64,000 nucleotides of DNA from Silurus meridionalis (Eukaryota > Chordata > Actinopteri > Siluriformes > Siluridae). The stretch is taken from contig NC_060892.1 of the NCBI RefSeq assembly GCF_014805685.1, forward strand, positions 18,984,990-19,048,989, in the 5' to 3' direction. Under the pieces are notes generated by a model. That model did not search any database. It saw only the letters and a list, made by a program, of their open reading frames with translations, and was not told the DNA's origin. A program made the translations under genes and the position numbers. Shown in pieces: positions 10,645 to 23,799 of this stretch (its first letter is position 1; each line of letters begins with the position of its first letter).

Positions 10645-13600
10645 CCTTCGGGAACTCTGACTGCGTCAACAACGCTTTGGGAACGCCTCTGCGTAACCAT
10701 GTTCTGAACCATGTGTGTAATCTGTCCAACAGAAGGGTGCAACATCACTAGCGGGGTTACGTCACGACCAGGAAGCTATAATAGCACATGCAGTGGAAAC
10801 GACGCCAGCTTCTGTTGTTTAGGAAGCACGCTGTGTGTAGCTGTGTTTTCTTTTGGAAGGTAAGTAGAGGTAAAAAGGTAAAACTAAACAAAAATAGACA
10901 AGCAATCTTTTCAGACCTGAAAGATTGCTTTTTAATTTATTTTTCTTATGGTTCTGGCCCCGCTTCTGCCGAGGCGAAGTGGTAATTAAGGTTGTGGGGT
11001 TCGCAAATGGATCTGGCAGGGGGAATGAAAACGGGCACGTCTCTTTCTCCTTCCTCACCTGCCAGATCTGGCACCTTCTCTCAGGGTTCGGAAGCCCACT
11101 CTTTGCCAGTTTCTCATCCCCGTGGAGAGGGTGCGGCGCCTGTCTTTCCTGATCTGCACAGAGGTGGCTAGGTCTTGGAATAATCCTTATTCAGCCCACC
11201 TCTTCAGCCTCAATGTTACCCTCTACTCTATTGTAGTGTGACTGAAGAAGTGCAGTTGTGGGACAATTACCCGGGTCAAAGAGATGCTGGCAAGGTATCT
11301 CTCCCCAGCGCTGCATTGTCCATTAAGGCCCTGGTGCTGCCTACCAAGCCCCTTCTGACCTCCTCGGCTCTTATGGGCAAAGCATACATGGCGCTGGGTC
11401 AGGTCGGGGGCTACCTGCACAGCATGGCAGTCTTGCATGAATACCAGGCTGACCTACTCAGGACTCAGGAGAAGATATTAAAAACAACGACATCCTAGAG
11501 TTGTGTCGTGCCACAGACCTCTATCTTTGGGCCTCTAAGCAGGCCGCTAGGACTATTGGCTGGTCTATGGCAGCCCTGGTGGCCATTGAGAGGCACTTGT
11601 GGTTGACATTCTCTGATCTCCCTGATAGACTTTCTCCTGGACAACCCTGTCGTTCCAACTAGCTTGTTTGTCAACGCTGTTAATGTTGTCGTCGACAGAC
11701 TCCAGGAGGCCAAAAGGCAGTCGGTAGCCTTCCAGCTATTCCTCCCTCAATGCTCTCACTGGGCTGCTCAGCAGGCGCAGCCCCAGCCAGGTACAAGCTC
11801 ACATCGTGAAGTCCTGAGACAAAGTCCAAGACTCAGCACACGGTGCTCAACTTTCCTTAGTGGCCCCAGGAGATAATTTCGTTGACCCTGCCACCCTTGG
11901 TGTTTCAAAGCATAGCGGTCTCCAGTGAGTGCCTCCCTTAGCTTCCGCCTGGGAATGTAGCGTCTTTGGAGGGCCCGCCTCCTCCCACAAAACCTCTAGA
12001 ACAGCTTTAGGGCATCGCTCAAGGCATGCCAGAGAGACTCCAAGGCATCCACATACTAAATTATATCGACGATTGGTTGATATCAGCTCAATCAGAGCCC
12101 TTGCTAATTCAGCATCGAAATGTCGTTCTTGCCCACATAAAAGAGTTGGGGTTAAGACTAAATACCAAGAAAAGTATGTTTTTTCCAATACAGAAGACCA
12201 CCTACCTAAGCATAGTGTGGGATTCGACCACAATGCAGGCACATTTGTCTCCTGCTCGGATCGGGTCGATCCTCGGGCCCGTCAAGAGAGTGAGAGAAGG
12301 CCATTCACTCACTGTAAAGCAGTGTCAAAGACTGCTGGGTCAGCTGCGTCCAACGTGGTACCGCTTGGCCTCCTGCGCATGAGACCCCTGCAGTGGTGGC
12401 TCAGGACCAGAGGGTTTTTCCCGGAGGGTCACCCCCCTCCGCCTGATCAAGGTAACGCCTTACACACCTTACCGACCTTAAGAGACCTGGGTTCCTGTCA
12501 TAGGGCCCCATGTTGCGAGCTCCTTGTCATCGTGTAACGTTAATGACAGATTTCTCCCTCATGGACTGGGGGTGGTTATGAGTGTCTTCTCAATCACTTG
12601 TGGCACATCAACTGAGTCAAAATGCTGGCCGTGCTTCTAGCGCTGAAGCATTTCCTCTCAGATCTGAAGCGTCATCATGTGCTGATCTTTACAGACTACA
12701 CATTCGTGGTCTCTTACAACAACCATCGAGGGGGGGTCTGCGCTCTCGCCTCCTTTACAAGCTTGCATGACAGAGCCTCCTGTGGGCCCAAGGTAAGCTG
12801 CACTCACTGAGGGCAGTATACATCCCAGGGCACCTAAACCAGGGTGCAGAGGCCAGGAGAATGAAGGCTTCATTTAGAGTGATGGAGCTAATATGGAGGA
12901 AGTTTTACAAATCACAAGTGGACCTGTTTCCTCTGCTTTTACTTCGCTCACCCAGCTATTCTCAGACTGGACGCCATGGTGCAGGCGTGGCCGGAGCTAT
13001 GCCTGTATGCTTTCCCCCTCATTGTGCTGCTACCTGTAGTTTTGGATAGAGTTTGCCAGGATAGAGAGTTCCATCTCTTTCTGTAGCCCCTTGCTGGGTA
13101 GGCCGGCAATGGTTTGTGGACCTGGTAGCCCTTCTCAGACGGGATTGTAGAGACCATTCTCCAGTCCAGAGCTCTATCCTCGAGGAGGTTGCATACCGTG
13201 AAATGGCATCTGTTCACTATGCATCTTTGTCTAGAGTTTAACCCAGGCATGGCCAATGCCTTTCTTTATCCTAGGCCGGGGTATGCTCCAGGCATTCTGT
13301 CCTCCACCCTTTCAGGCCCCCAACCAGAAGAAGCTTAACTGCTCTGTGGAGAAAGTCGGACCAGTTGTTTGTCTGCTACGGTCGGTATAAGAGGGGTCTT
13401 CCTGCAGGTGGATTGTGGATGCTATCCACTCCTCTTATGAGTCCTCTGGTCTCCCTGCTCCTTTTGGGGTCAGAGCTCGCTTGGATATTTGCAACACTCC
13501 TGGCTGGTCCACCCCTCTGACCTTCATCAGGTCTTACAGCCTTGACCTTAGTGTCACTCCTAGACCCTCAGTCCTAGCCGTGCCTGTCCAAACTAGGCAG

Positions 13601-13922
13601 GGATTTGCAGTGTTGTACTCTCATTTCCAAAGCGTTGTTGATGCTGCTCAAGTTCCTGAAGAGGAAAGTCTCTAGGTTACGTATGTAACCCTGGCTCCCT
13701 GAGGGAATGAGATGCTGCGCCTTGGCGCCACACCCATGCATGCATTTCTTCCCTCTTCGAAGCTAGTGCCGTCTCCACTGCATGTGCCTTTATAGCCTAC
13801 TGGTTGTGACGTCACCCTGCCGTTGAAGTCGCACTCTTCCATTAGTCAACGCCAAAAAGCATTCCCAAAGCGTTGTTGACGCAGCGTCTTGTTCCCTCTG
13901 GGAACCAGGGTTACATAGGTAA
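10645..13922 (+). mobile_element. DIRS-type retrotransposon, decayed
   Basis: The plus strand reads a reverse transcriptase with ILNYIDDWLISAQSEPLL (YIDD active-site box near 12063) and ELGLRLNTKKSMFF, then RPLQWWLRTRGFFPEG, an RNase H-like segment MLAVLLALKHFLSDL, and KSQVDLF. Stops and frameshifts break the frame many times. The ends are inverted rather than direct repeats: a 23-base stretch at 10661-10683 is the perfect reverse complement of 13862-13884, and similarity extends over about 170 bases. A third related copy at 13625-13646 resembles the internal complementary region of DIRS elements. No tyrosine recombinase was recognised. Inactive. Confidence 0.85.
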
Positions 13923-14478
13923 TCTAAAGATGTTATTTTCTCCTTCTCCCGTCCACAATATTTGTTTTGTCCCTCTCCCACCCGCAAAAGCCCGCAGGTA
14001 AGTAGTTTTATATCATTGCATTGACTGCTTCTTCCTGCTACTCTGCTTTTTAGTTTCACCCACTTTCCTTATGAATATGAATGGAAAAGAAACAGAAAAC
14101 TAACAAACGTTTCATTTTAATTGCGCTCATGATTTACTTTTTGTATATCTGGTTAATATGGACATGAACAAGGAACTTTACAGAACATCAACTGAAACAA
14201 TATATAAAAAACAGGCCAAGGTTTTGTTGTGTTGTATGCACTCAGCGATTCTCCTGACTTGTGCTTCAGACATTGCGCCGCGGTGTGCTCTAGTAGTCTA
14301 CCGTGCATGTACCATGAGAGAGATTGCTTCCGACCTTGTGCCTATAAATCGTTTTATTTTATTTTAGATGCAGTTGTTGCTTTTGTGCAGTAGATACATA
14401 AGGTTTTATTTGTTAGTAATGTATTTATTTATTTTTAAAAGCATTTACCAGGAGTCTCGCAAATGATTGTCCTACGAC

Positions 14479-14502
14479 ACACACACACACACACACACAC
14501 AC
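14479..14502. repeat. (CA)n microsatellite
   Basis: Short CA dinucleotide run. Confidence 0.9.
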
Positions 14503-15010
14503 AAGTATTTTACCACCCGCACCTGCATTCACCTATCAAATCTTATTCCGTGCTGCACTCGTTTGTGTCAAGTTCCGCTGGAGTGCATGTCTTTAATAAC
14601 TGCACATTTCGATGCATAACCAACGACATGACACATTAAAGATACAGATGAAACAGCCACCGAAGCGATTTCTACTAATTCAACACAATGATTCAATGAG
14701 ATATGATGCAATGGAACAAAAAAATGATGCTATACAATTCAATATGGTACAGATAGTTGGCCCTTTCACAAACAGGCCTTTGAGCAAAAAAAAAAAAAAG
14801 AAAGAAAATAAATTACATAAAATCAGAGGTTTTTTCTGTTCTGTTCCCAGAAAGATGCAGCTCTACCTCTGCCATGATAATCTATATTCTATGTGAATCT
14901 CGGGACACGTCTCGGTCTCCGTAGTGCTGTGATACGTCATATTCACGTAGCAGCAGTGGTGCTGAGAGAACGCGTTTGAGAAATGGTTCAGCGGGAAGAA
15001 ATCAATCTAC

Positions 15011-15818
15011 TAGGGCTGGGCGATATGGCCTAAAAAAAAAATCCCCGATTTTTTCACAAAAAATCCGATTTGCGATTTAAATCGATTTTTTCCCCCCCTG
15101 TTTAAAATCAATCTGCATATGACAATTTTTTTTTTTCAAGTTTTATGAGTGTTTAAATGTGGAACATGATTGAAAATGCACCTGAGGTTTTGAGTGATTT
15201 TGCCTTTACTTTTCTCCAAAACTCTTTTTTAAGAGAGTAATAGACAGAGACACTGTAAATGAAAATAATTTGAAAGATTGAGCAAACCTATAAAGAAAAA
15301 TGTTTTATGAGTGTTTGGAATGTGAAACATGGTTAAAAATGCAGTGATGCTTGGAGTAATTTTGCCTTTACTTTTCTTAAAAACTCCACAGTAAAATGAC
15401 TGTTTATGACTGTTTGAATATGGCGATTTAAATGATCAAATTTTTCTGTCTCTTAACGGAAACACCGTTCTGAAGCGCTTTTACATGTAATTTGGTCGCT
15501 TCCACCACCCGTACCATAAGTGTACGATTAGACGCGCAACACTAAACAAAGTGCGGCTGCTTAACCGTGTATTTTCAACATGCGGCTGCTTAACTTTTCT
15601 TGGGAACGAGTTCTTCTCTGCTCGCTGCCATGTTGTTTGTGTATCTCTATGGCAAACGCGTGGGGGGAGGGGGGCGGAGGCTGATTTCGTTCGAAACTAT
15701 GGGAGCCCAGAGGGGAGCGTCGGCAGACATTAAAGAGAAAACCGATTTTTATTAAAACAGATCGATGTAAACTACACATTCGAGTTAATCGATAAAATCG
15801 ATTTATCGCCCAGCCCTA
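15011..15818. mobile_element. Non-autonomous hAT-like element
   Basis: Terminal inverted repeats TAGGGCTGGGCGATA and its complement TATCGCCCAGCCCTA bound the element. The flanks caatctac (15003-15010) and aaatctac (15819-15826) form an 8-bp duplication with one mismatch, as in hAT transposition. AT-rich interior with no transposase. An internal segment near 15150-15220 is repeated in diverged form at about 15305-15385. Confidence 0.75.
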
Positions 15819-15826
15819 AAATCTAC

Positions 15827-17872
15827 ATATAAATATTGGTCACAATCACAAAATAGTAAAAGTAGATCTTCACACAACAGTGTCTGAAATTTACACACAA
15901 TGGTGCATTACAAAAAACAAACACCCCTAAAATCAGCGCTTCTGTGTGAGGAAACGATGTGGTGAAATGATTGATCAGAGCTAAATGGTCGAATTGGTCT
16001 GAGCTTCAACTACTACAACAACTACTTTTTACAACCAGGAAACACAGAATGCAGAACGTCAGGGTCTACTGCTATCCAGCAAAAACAGGAAGCTGAGGAC
16101 ACAGTGGACACAGGCTCACAAAAAACTTAAAATGTCCAGTTTCGATTACCCTTTGCCCATTCAAACTTAATTCATCTGAATACTAATGTTTTAGCAGCTA
16201 TGAACATATTCTTCCACTATTCTCACTTTTTTCGTTTCTCTCAACTTTTAGAAAGAAAAAACAGAAAGTGGTCATCTTTCATGTCCACCACTCTTCTTTC
16301 CTGAAAATGTCTCTTTCTTGCATTATACATTGCTACTAGTTCAAAGCCAAATGCATTTTATTGACTTCGATGTAATACATTTATGTCCACTATATATATT
16401 TGCACTTTTTTCAACATTATCTTGGTAAACATTTATTTAGTTATTTAGATTTAAGTTATTTAAGAGTATTTTGGAATTGTTTTTTATATTTTTTTATATA
16501 AATATTTATTGATACATTTATATTTATAATATTTATTTATATTATATTTAGTTCACAGACATACTTGTATGCAATTTCAGCAATAAAAGGGTTTACTTTT
16601 TGAAAAAGGAATTTACTTTTTATTTTAGAGAACTGTCTTATTTTCTTTTATATATTTAATATTGCTCTTTAATAAAGAAAAAGTACTTCTTATCCGATTA
16701 CTCGATTATATATATATATATATATATATATTGAAAATAATCAATAAATGCAGCCCTAATCTAAACGATCAATCACTTATCACCTTAATGACCAATCAAT
16801 GATCACCTTTATTCAGAGTGACCAATACCATATGACCAATCAAAGTTTACCTTTATTCCCAACAACCAATCAATGATCACCTTTATTCATAATGACCAAT
16901 CACTTATCATCTTTGTCCTTCACAACAAATCAATAATCACAGTTGTCTGACTCACCTTTAACACTTCTTGGTGTTTTTTGTCTGCTTTCTTAGTTTAAGT
17001 TCTTTGTAAACACAAACAGTTTAATTTAAATAAAGGTAAATAAATAATAATTTGTGGTTGAGTGACCAAAGTCAATTCTGATCTACATAAGACATTAACT
17101 ATTCATTTTTATTTTCTATTCTGATAAAACTCTTTTCTAACGTACTATTTGAATTGGATTAGTCTATCCGGGGGATGTGATATCACTGATCACAGGACAG
17201 GTTCATGTGGTCAGGTACAGAAATATCTCACGTAATTAATCAAACGCTGGTAAATTAACTTTAACCATCAAAAGTATATAAGAATATAAAAATCATTAAC
17301 AGGTTTCATTTCTCATTATTATTCAACATTAGATATTTAAGAAACTGGCAGGGATGCAACTACTACTGATTTACGGGACACTACACCGTGACGGTATTGT
17401 GCGTCTGTGAAGATAAAGTCATGATTTATAGCTGTAGGTATATTTTTTGTGTGTCTCTTTGAAAACAATCATTTTTCTCTTCAGGATTGGGAAGTGCTTA
17501 AGTGCTTATAAAAGAGTCGCTGATAAGAGTGCTAGGAGACTGAATACAACAAATGCTTAATACAAAAATAAAAAAAAAACACTTTTTTTCCCAACAATAA
17601 TCAATAACAACCGTATACAAAAAAATCCCAAAGATGTGTATCATAACACTGTAAATATTATATGACGGTTTATTTTGGCGAAACTTTGACTGAAAATAAC
17701 GAAAAATGCAATTAAAATAAGCACAGGACCAAATTCTGTCCAGATAGGGTGTAAAGTGCCAGTGACGAACCCTTAAACATAAAGGGTCACTCGATGTGCT
17801 GGGGTAATAGCCACTGAAACCAGAAGCCAGAGTGGAATTTATCAAGTTGCTCTTCTTGCTTTTTTTAAATAT
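15827..17872. other. AT-rich intergenic DNA
   Basis: No gene seen. It contains a short (TA)n near 16709-16732 and several diverged local repeats of 'tgatcaccttta' type at 16780-16940. Confidence 0.5.
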
Positions 17873-17880
17873 CCTATAGA

Positions 17881-18321
17881 TCAGCGGCCCCCAACCTTTT
17901 TGTGCAACGGACCGGTTTAATGTCGGACAATATTTTCACGGACCGGCCTTTAAGGTGTGGGGGATAAATAGAACAAAATAAAATGATACGACCAGCATTT
18001 CTAAATATAATAAACGTGAATCCACTGTGGTGTTTCTTGTTCATTTTGCTCGCTTGGGGGTTTCGGTTTAGCAGTAATGTATTACGTGTTAGCAGCCGGA
18101 GCCCTTTAAGAAGGTAGCGGATGGAGGTAAGACATGTGACCGAGGCATCATGACACGCATCGAGAGTGAGTCAAAGACAGATGTGGCGGAGAGAATCCGG
18201 TCAATTTCCAAAATAAAACATCGTTCAGAATCAGATAATAAATAAAACAGAAATAATGTAAGTTATGTATTCTTTCTTTGTGGCCCGGTACCAATTAACC
18301 CCAGGGGTTGAGGACCACTGG
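17881..18321. mobile_element. Non-autonomous hAT-like element with perfect 8-bp duplication
   Basis: Ends CAGCGGCCCCCAACC and the complement of CAGTGGTCCTCAACC. Flanking cctataga occurs at 17873-17880 and again at 18322-18329, an exact 8-bp target-site duplication. Interior of 0.4 kb with no transposase; includes the palindromic ggaccggtt / ggcccggtacc motifs usual in this family. Confidence 0.8.
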
Positions 18322-19127
18322 CCTATAGAGTTATAGCTCACAGCCTGGGATTAACATGCTTGACAAGAACCCTGGACACGAGTCCAAGCGATAGAGATGT
18401 GCTGGAGTCACTGGAGGATTTTATTAAAGCCATTTCCTTCTTAACCAAATAACATCTCGAACAAAAGGCAAGCATTCTGAAGGCGAAATACACGTTTGTG
18501 GTTCACTTTCTCTCGCTCAACATCAAAAAGAGATTTTGTGAATTTTGAAAGCGGCTCAATTCAGATTCTAAAAAGCATTTGATTTGACATAAAGCTGAAG
18601 GACGTGATGATGTGATTAAAACTTGCTGATATGTATTTGTGGTTTAAAGCACAGAAACAATAAAAACATTGACATTTGATTTTGATTACCATATTATCGA
18701 CTTTCGTGGTCTGTACAGTGTTTCGTGGTAAAGAAATACAGACCACTTCCGCCTATGCCAACATCCCACAATTGTTTCAGTTTTTTCTATGCATCGATGA
18801 ATGAAGCTCACACTGATCCTGCATTCTGGTGAGATAAGTTACATTTTCATTTTATATATCATTTTATATAGCAAAAAATAAAATTATAATATCGATGTAT
18901 AACAATAATATAATATGCATGTTACTGTGTCTATTATGCGTGTGACAATACCCCTAAATCCTAACTGTGGAAAGATTGTCTTTTGTGACACTGGTCTGTG
19001 GTGCAAAAAAGGATCAAACTGCTGTACTATACATGTACATATTACATAGTATATCATCTGCACTATTTTTATCTATATGTATCTTTATATCTCTACTGTA
19101 CATTCTGCCCCACATTTCACATTCAAT

Positions 19128-19132
<5 letters not shown>

Positions 19133-19182
<50 letters not shown>
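19133..19182. repeat. (TA)n microsatellite
   Basis: About 25 TA units. Confidence 0.95.
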
Positions 19183-19186
<4 letters not shown>

Positions 19187-19439
19187 GACTGTTTATTCAG
19201 CTTGCTAACTTCTTGAATGCCATAATCTTGTAACCGTCACTTCTGCACATTTCTCTTCAATGCCATAGCCTTAGAACCATTTCTGTACTTCTTAATGATG
19301 TCCACACATCTCTGCACTGTTATAACCTTTATATTTATTCGCTGTACATATGCTTACATATATAATAACTTGCTGTTAATATGCTATATATTTATCTGCA
19401 CTTTTGCACGATTGCTACATTTTGCACTTCTGGTAGATG

Positions 19440-19490
19440 CCAAACTGCATTTCGTTGCTGTGTACCTGTACAATGCAATGACAATAAAGT

Positions 19491-19545
<55 letters not shown>
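19440..19545 (+). repeat. LINE 3' tail with (TATC)n
   Basis: Ends ttcgttgctgtgtacctgta, caatgacaataaagttc, then about 12 TATC units, the common 3' end of vertebrate L2/Rex1-type LINEs carrying a simple-repeat tail. Confidence 0.6.
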
Positions 19546-19546
<1 letters not shown>

Positions 19547-19639
19547 ATGGAGAAGAGAATGATCATTCTGGATCCATATATCCTCATCACCATATCACAT
19601 TGCATCATATATCACATCATATTATAGTGTTATTTATGT

Positions 19640-19746
19640 TATAGTGTCATTTATGTCTGTACTTTGAGAGTCACTAACAGCTGGAACTAAATTCCTTGTG
19701 TGTATCAACTTGGCCAATAAACCTGATCCTGATTCTGATTCTGATC
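19640..19746 (+). repeat. LINE 3' tail with (TGATTC)n
   Basis: tctgtactttgagagtcact, taacagctggaac, ttggccaataaacctgat and then repeats of tgattc. The same tail recurs at 55770-55880. Confidence 0.6.
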
Positions 19747-20143
19747 ATTGGCACACACTGGATTACAGATTCTCGCTCATACTAAACGTTTTGATTTGAC
19801 GGGGACTGTCCGTGTAAGACAGTGAACCCCCGTTTCAGTTTATTGTCACATGGATTAATATTACTATTTTACATAGTAACACATTTTCCATAATTAATTT
19901 TATTGCAGTTATATTGAAAATGTAACTCACCGTGATACAGAATCGGCCCGAGCTTCATTTATCGATACGTAGAAGAAAAAAACCTGCGATACTGAAATTA
20001 GCACAGGCAGAATTGGTCATTTATTTATTCATTTTAATGCAGATTGTGAAATTCGATAAAATGGAAATAAAGTTTGTTTTTATGCTCTCTGTGCGGCCCG
20101 GGACCAAATGATGCGGCCCAGCGTTAGGGCATCCCTGGTGTAA

Positions 20144-20193
20144 TATGCAAATGATTATGCAAATGATCATGCTAACACAACTGAGATGCAAAT
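20144..20193. promoter_or_regulatory. Cluster of three octamer motifs (ATGCAAAT)
   Basis: Exact ATGCAAAT at 20145-20152, 20157-20164 and 20186-20193. ATGCAAAT is the POU/Oct binding octamer. Any enhancer function is inference; the site lies 4 kb upstream of PRKACB, next to repeat-like sequence. Confidence 0.3.
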
Positions 20194-20209
20194 GAGGCTG
20201 TGACATCAT

Positions 20210-22840
20210 CCGGCGACTAGCAGCGACCCTTGCTTGAGTAGCTACTTTCCCCTGAAACCAGAAACAACAAGGCTATTTTGTCCACTAGGTCCATGACTGC
20301 AATCCCTGTCCTATGAAGGACGTCTGATGAAAGCGATCTGGTCATTAAAATGCATACAAAATGTGAAAAAAGGGCATCTTTGCGTTATAATGGCTTATGA
20401 TGAGGATGAAGCCTACACATAAGGTCATCTGAAGGCATCCTTATGTCCCAGATCTGCAAATCAAATATCTATGCATTAAAAATAAAAAATAAATAGAAAC
20501 ACGACTCTATATGGATCGTGTGCAGGATGGATTTCTGCTCAGGTTCTTGCACTGGACGCAGATTTTTCACCCATAATGCAGTGGGAGAGACCCGGGCGGG
20601 CCGTTAGAGCTCCATACCTCTGTTCTACATCTTTAGATAAATATGTTCCTGTTTAATTCATCGTTTATTTACCGCTTTCACGAGAACAATGACCAGTGCG
20701 AATTCAACCTATTCTAGTTGCTTAGCCGATGGATTAGCTTTCAGCTAGCAAGTGAGAGAATGACAGAAAAAAACCCTGATAGCGTCGGGGGATGTTACCT
20801 GAACACTTGCTCCAGCTTCTCCTCAGTATCCCTTTCGTTTTCTTTCCTTTTTTAATTTACCTCAAGACCTTTTAACAGAATGGTGTGTGTTTTTTTCCCC
20901 TTCCTTTTTGTATTTAGTTGACACTATTGCTAGCTATCTACAGTGCTGAATGGAATGAACCTGTCCTGTAGCGCGCAGTCAACACAAGCGTATAGGGGTT
21001 AACGCGTCGAAGGAATAGTCCATTTCTCAAATAGGGGGATCCGCATTTTTTTTATTGACCATAGATCAGTCATGCGCAAAAATGTACTTCAAAGACTTGA
21101 TAGTTTTCGATTGTTGTATGTTTTTTCTATTTATAACAACGTGTCTTGAATTTTCCGACTTTTTTTATTTTATGTACAATATACCTCGCTCTTGCTTGCT
21201 TCCCTATAATTATTATATGGCACGTTCCAAGAGAGCGCTTTATAGCAACATTGACAAACTGAGGTGAATTAAAGAAATCTGCTCACTCGTGTTCCTGAGA
21301 TCCCAAATGTGTGCTTGATTTCAATTAATTGATTTTATTATTATTCCTAATGTTGTTGTAAATTATCCCTTCATTTAAAAAGTTCATCTTTTCAAAAATG
21401 GACAGAAGGCAAATGCACATATGGCCAGTCCTGTGTCTGTGTTAATGATATTGACAACTCAACCCCCCTGTTTTAATCAGTGCAATGTCTGAAGAAAATG
21501 GTGTGTGACCAAATTACTCAACATGATCAATCATACGCCTCTTTTCCCAACCTGATTTATGGTATGATTGATCAACAATCAATGTAGTTTCATATGTCGC
21601 ATAGCTACCGGAGATGTTGGGAGTCTAGTCTTTGAATTCTCCAGGTGGGACAGGAGAATCCCTCCTCTGTTTCACCAAGGAGGAATAAAATGTCACTTAA
21701 ATATTACAAGTAAATGAACCCTAGTTTCCGAAGGCGAAATGAGTGAGAACGAGTCAGTCCATTCAATCAGCATCAGTGTCACCTGGTCAGGGTCATGGAG
21801 GATCCAAAGCCTTTTGAAAAGAAATAAACTGAATTATAGTTTGGTTACCTATTAAATCAAGCATACACCTGTGAAATAAATGTTTTGTGTCTGACCTTTA
21901 TAATACTTTTATAGTGTTTTATAGTAAAATGTGTCATAATACAGATATAACTATCATTTTCATGGTGTAAGTCTTGATATTGTGATAACAGTAGCTCATT
22001 AATGCAATATTCTCTCCATATGTTGTTAAAATAGATAAACCAGCATGATGGCCAGAAGGCTGACTATTGAAGCGAAAGGCAAGCCATTTCGAGGATTGTG
22101 AGTAAGAAAATCAATACACAAACATTGCACATACATATAAACCCACACTAAAAAACAGGCTGACCATCAAACTGGTTGACCATAGAAAAGAACAGCAGTT
22201 GATAAACAGAAACAGAGAGATGTGAAGAAAAATCAGAAGCCAGTGAGATCACCAACAGTTTCCACAGATATCATAATTCACCATTTGAGAAAGACTTTAA
22301 GAGCAAAAATTGAGACCATGGCACAAGATGGAAACCACTCACTGGCAGTAGGAATAATAATAAAAACAGATTGAAATTTGCAAAGAAATACAGGGATGAG
22401 TGACATAAATGCTGGATTCAATGTCTAGCAGTAATATCTAGTATTAATATAAATAGTGTCATGGCTTATGGCTTGAAGGACTGCTTATAGAACAGGTACA
22501 CCAATCATGAAAACATTTTTTTCTGTCAAATGTATAGAGAAATACATCTAATTATGATCATGAAGCAGGACAATCACCAGAACTCCCAATTGGACATGAA
22601 TTTCACCTCAGGAATGAAGGGAGACACCCCAACAATAAACAACTGAAAACTGTTGTACAAGCCAGGAAAAGCATCACAAAAAAACAGTGGGTCTCCATTT
22701 TGATGCAGTTCTTGCAAACAAGCCAAAATACATCCAAATATGAGTTTGTTATTAGTATTAGTAATACCCATATATATAATTAATGCACTATTGTTATGTA
22801 ACTATCAGTGAAAGCTAATGTGAAGCTAGTGCTCAATCTA
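20210..22840. other. Intergenic DNA upstream of PRKACB
   Basis: Mostly AT-rich sequence without a recognisable gene. Short open frames here have no family resemblance. Confidence 0.5.
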
Positions 22841-22849
22841 TCCTTTTAG

Positions 22850-23160
22850 AATTCGTTATAGTTTTTCATCATGCAGATACAGATCAAGAGCTTCAGATAA
22901 TGTTCATGTCAAACATCAGGAATGGAAGAAAGACTGCCAGATGGGCTGGTTTCACTATTTTAGAATCTGCCAATCTCCTGTGAGTTTCACATACAATGGT
23001 CTCTACAGTGCATACAGAATGGTGTGAAAAACAGTAGAGGTCAGAGAAAAATACCAGATTGGTTCAAATTGCAAGTAATGGCAATTTTACCGCTGTGGTA
23101 AGCAGAAAACAGAACTCTATCATGCTATCATGGGTACAGAATCATTGCACTACATCACTG
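22850..23160 (+). mobile_element. Fragment of a dispersed Tc1-like repeat
   Basis: caagagcttcagataatgtt, cagatgggctggtttcacta and tacagaatggtgtgaaaaac match a repeat I recall as common in fish genomes. Family assignment is uncertain and no frame remains. Confidence 0.4.
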
Positions 23161-23225
23161 CAGTTTCAAACAGGGTTTATTCTGCCAATATGATTAGCTG
23201 CAACCCTGAACAGGATTAAATGGAT

Positions 23226-23239
23226 AAGAAAGAAAGAAA

Positions 23240-23304
<65 letters not shown>

Positions 23305-23671
23305 AGTATTAATAAAAAAGTAAGGTTGTGTGAATGAAGAGTGAATGAACAAATGAATAGATAAAAATGAATGTATGAATAAATTGGTGGCTAAATAAAT
23401 GAACAAATAAATAGATATGTGGGTGAATGAATGAATGAATGAATATTATGGTGGCTAAATGAATGAATGAATGAATGAATGAATGAATGGATAGGGGCAG
23501 AATGAATGAATGCATGAACGAATGCATGAACGAATGAATGAATGAATGAATGAATGAATGAATGAATGAATGGGGAGCAGAAAGAATGAATAAATGAATG
23601 AACGAACAAATAAATGAATGAATGAATGAGTTAGTTAATGGATAGGTAGTTGGTTAAATAAATAATAAATT

Positions 23672-23750
<79 letters not shown>

Positions 23751-23787
23751 GGATGGATGGATGGATGGATGGATGGATGGATGGATG
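23226..23787. repeat. Compound tetranucleotide microsatellite upstream of PRKACB
   Basis: Consecutive arrays of GAAA (23227-23306), imperfect GAAT (about 23330-23635), GATA (23674-23750) and GGAT (23751-23787). It gives long spurious SFIHSFIH and SIYLSIYL frames on the minus strand. It ends about 520 bases before the PRKACB ATG. Confidence 0.95.
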
Positions 23788-23799
23788 TCCTGAGTGATG

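Noticed and set aside
11929..12537. 202-aa open frame, the longest in the window
   Set aside because: It overlaps the DIRS reverse transcriptase in a different frame; the real coding signal (YIDDWL) is in the frame starting at 12026.
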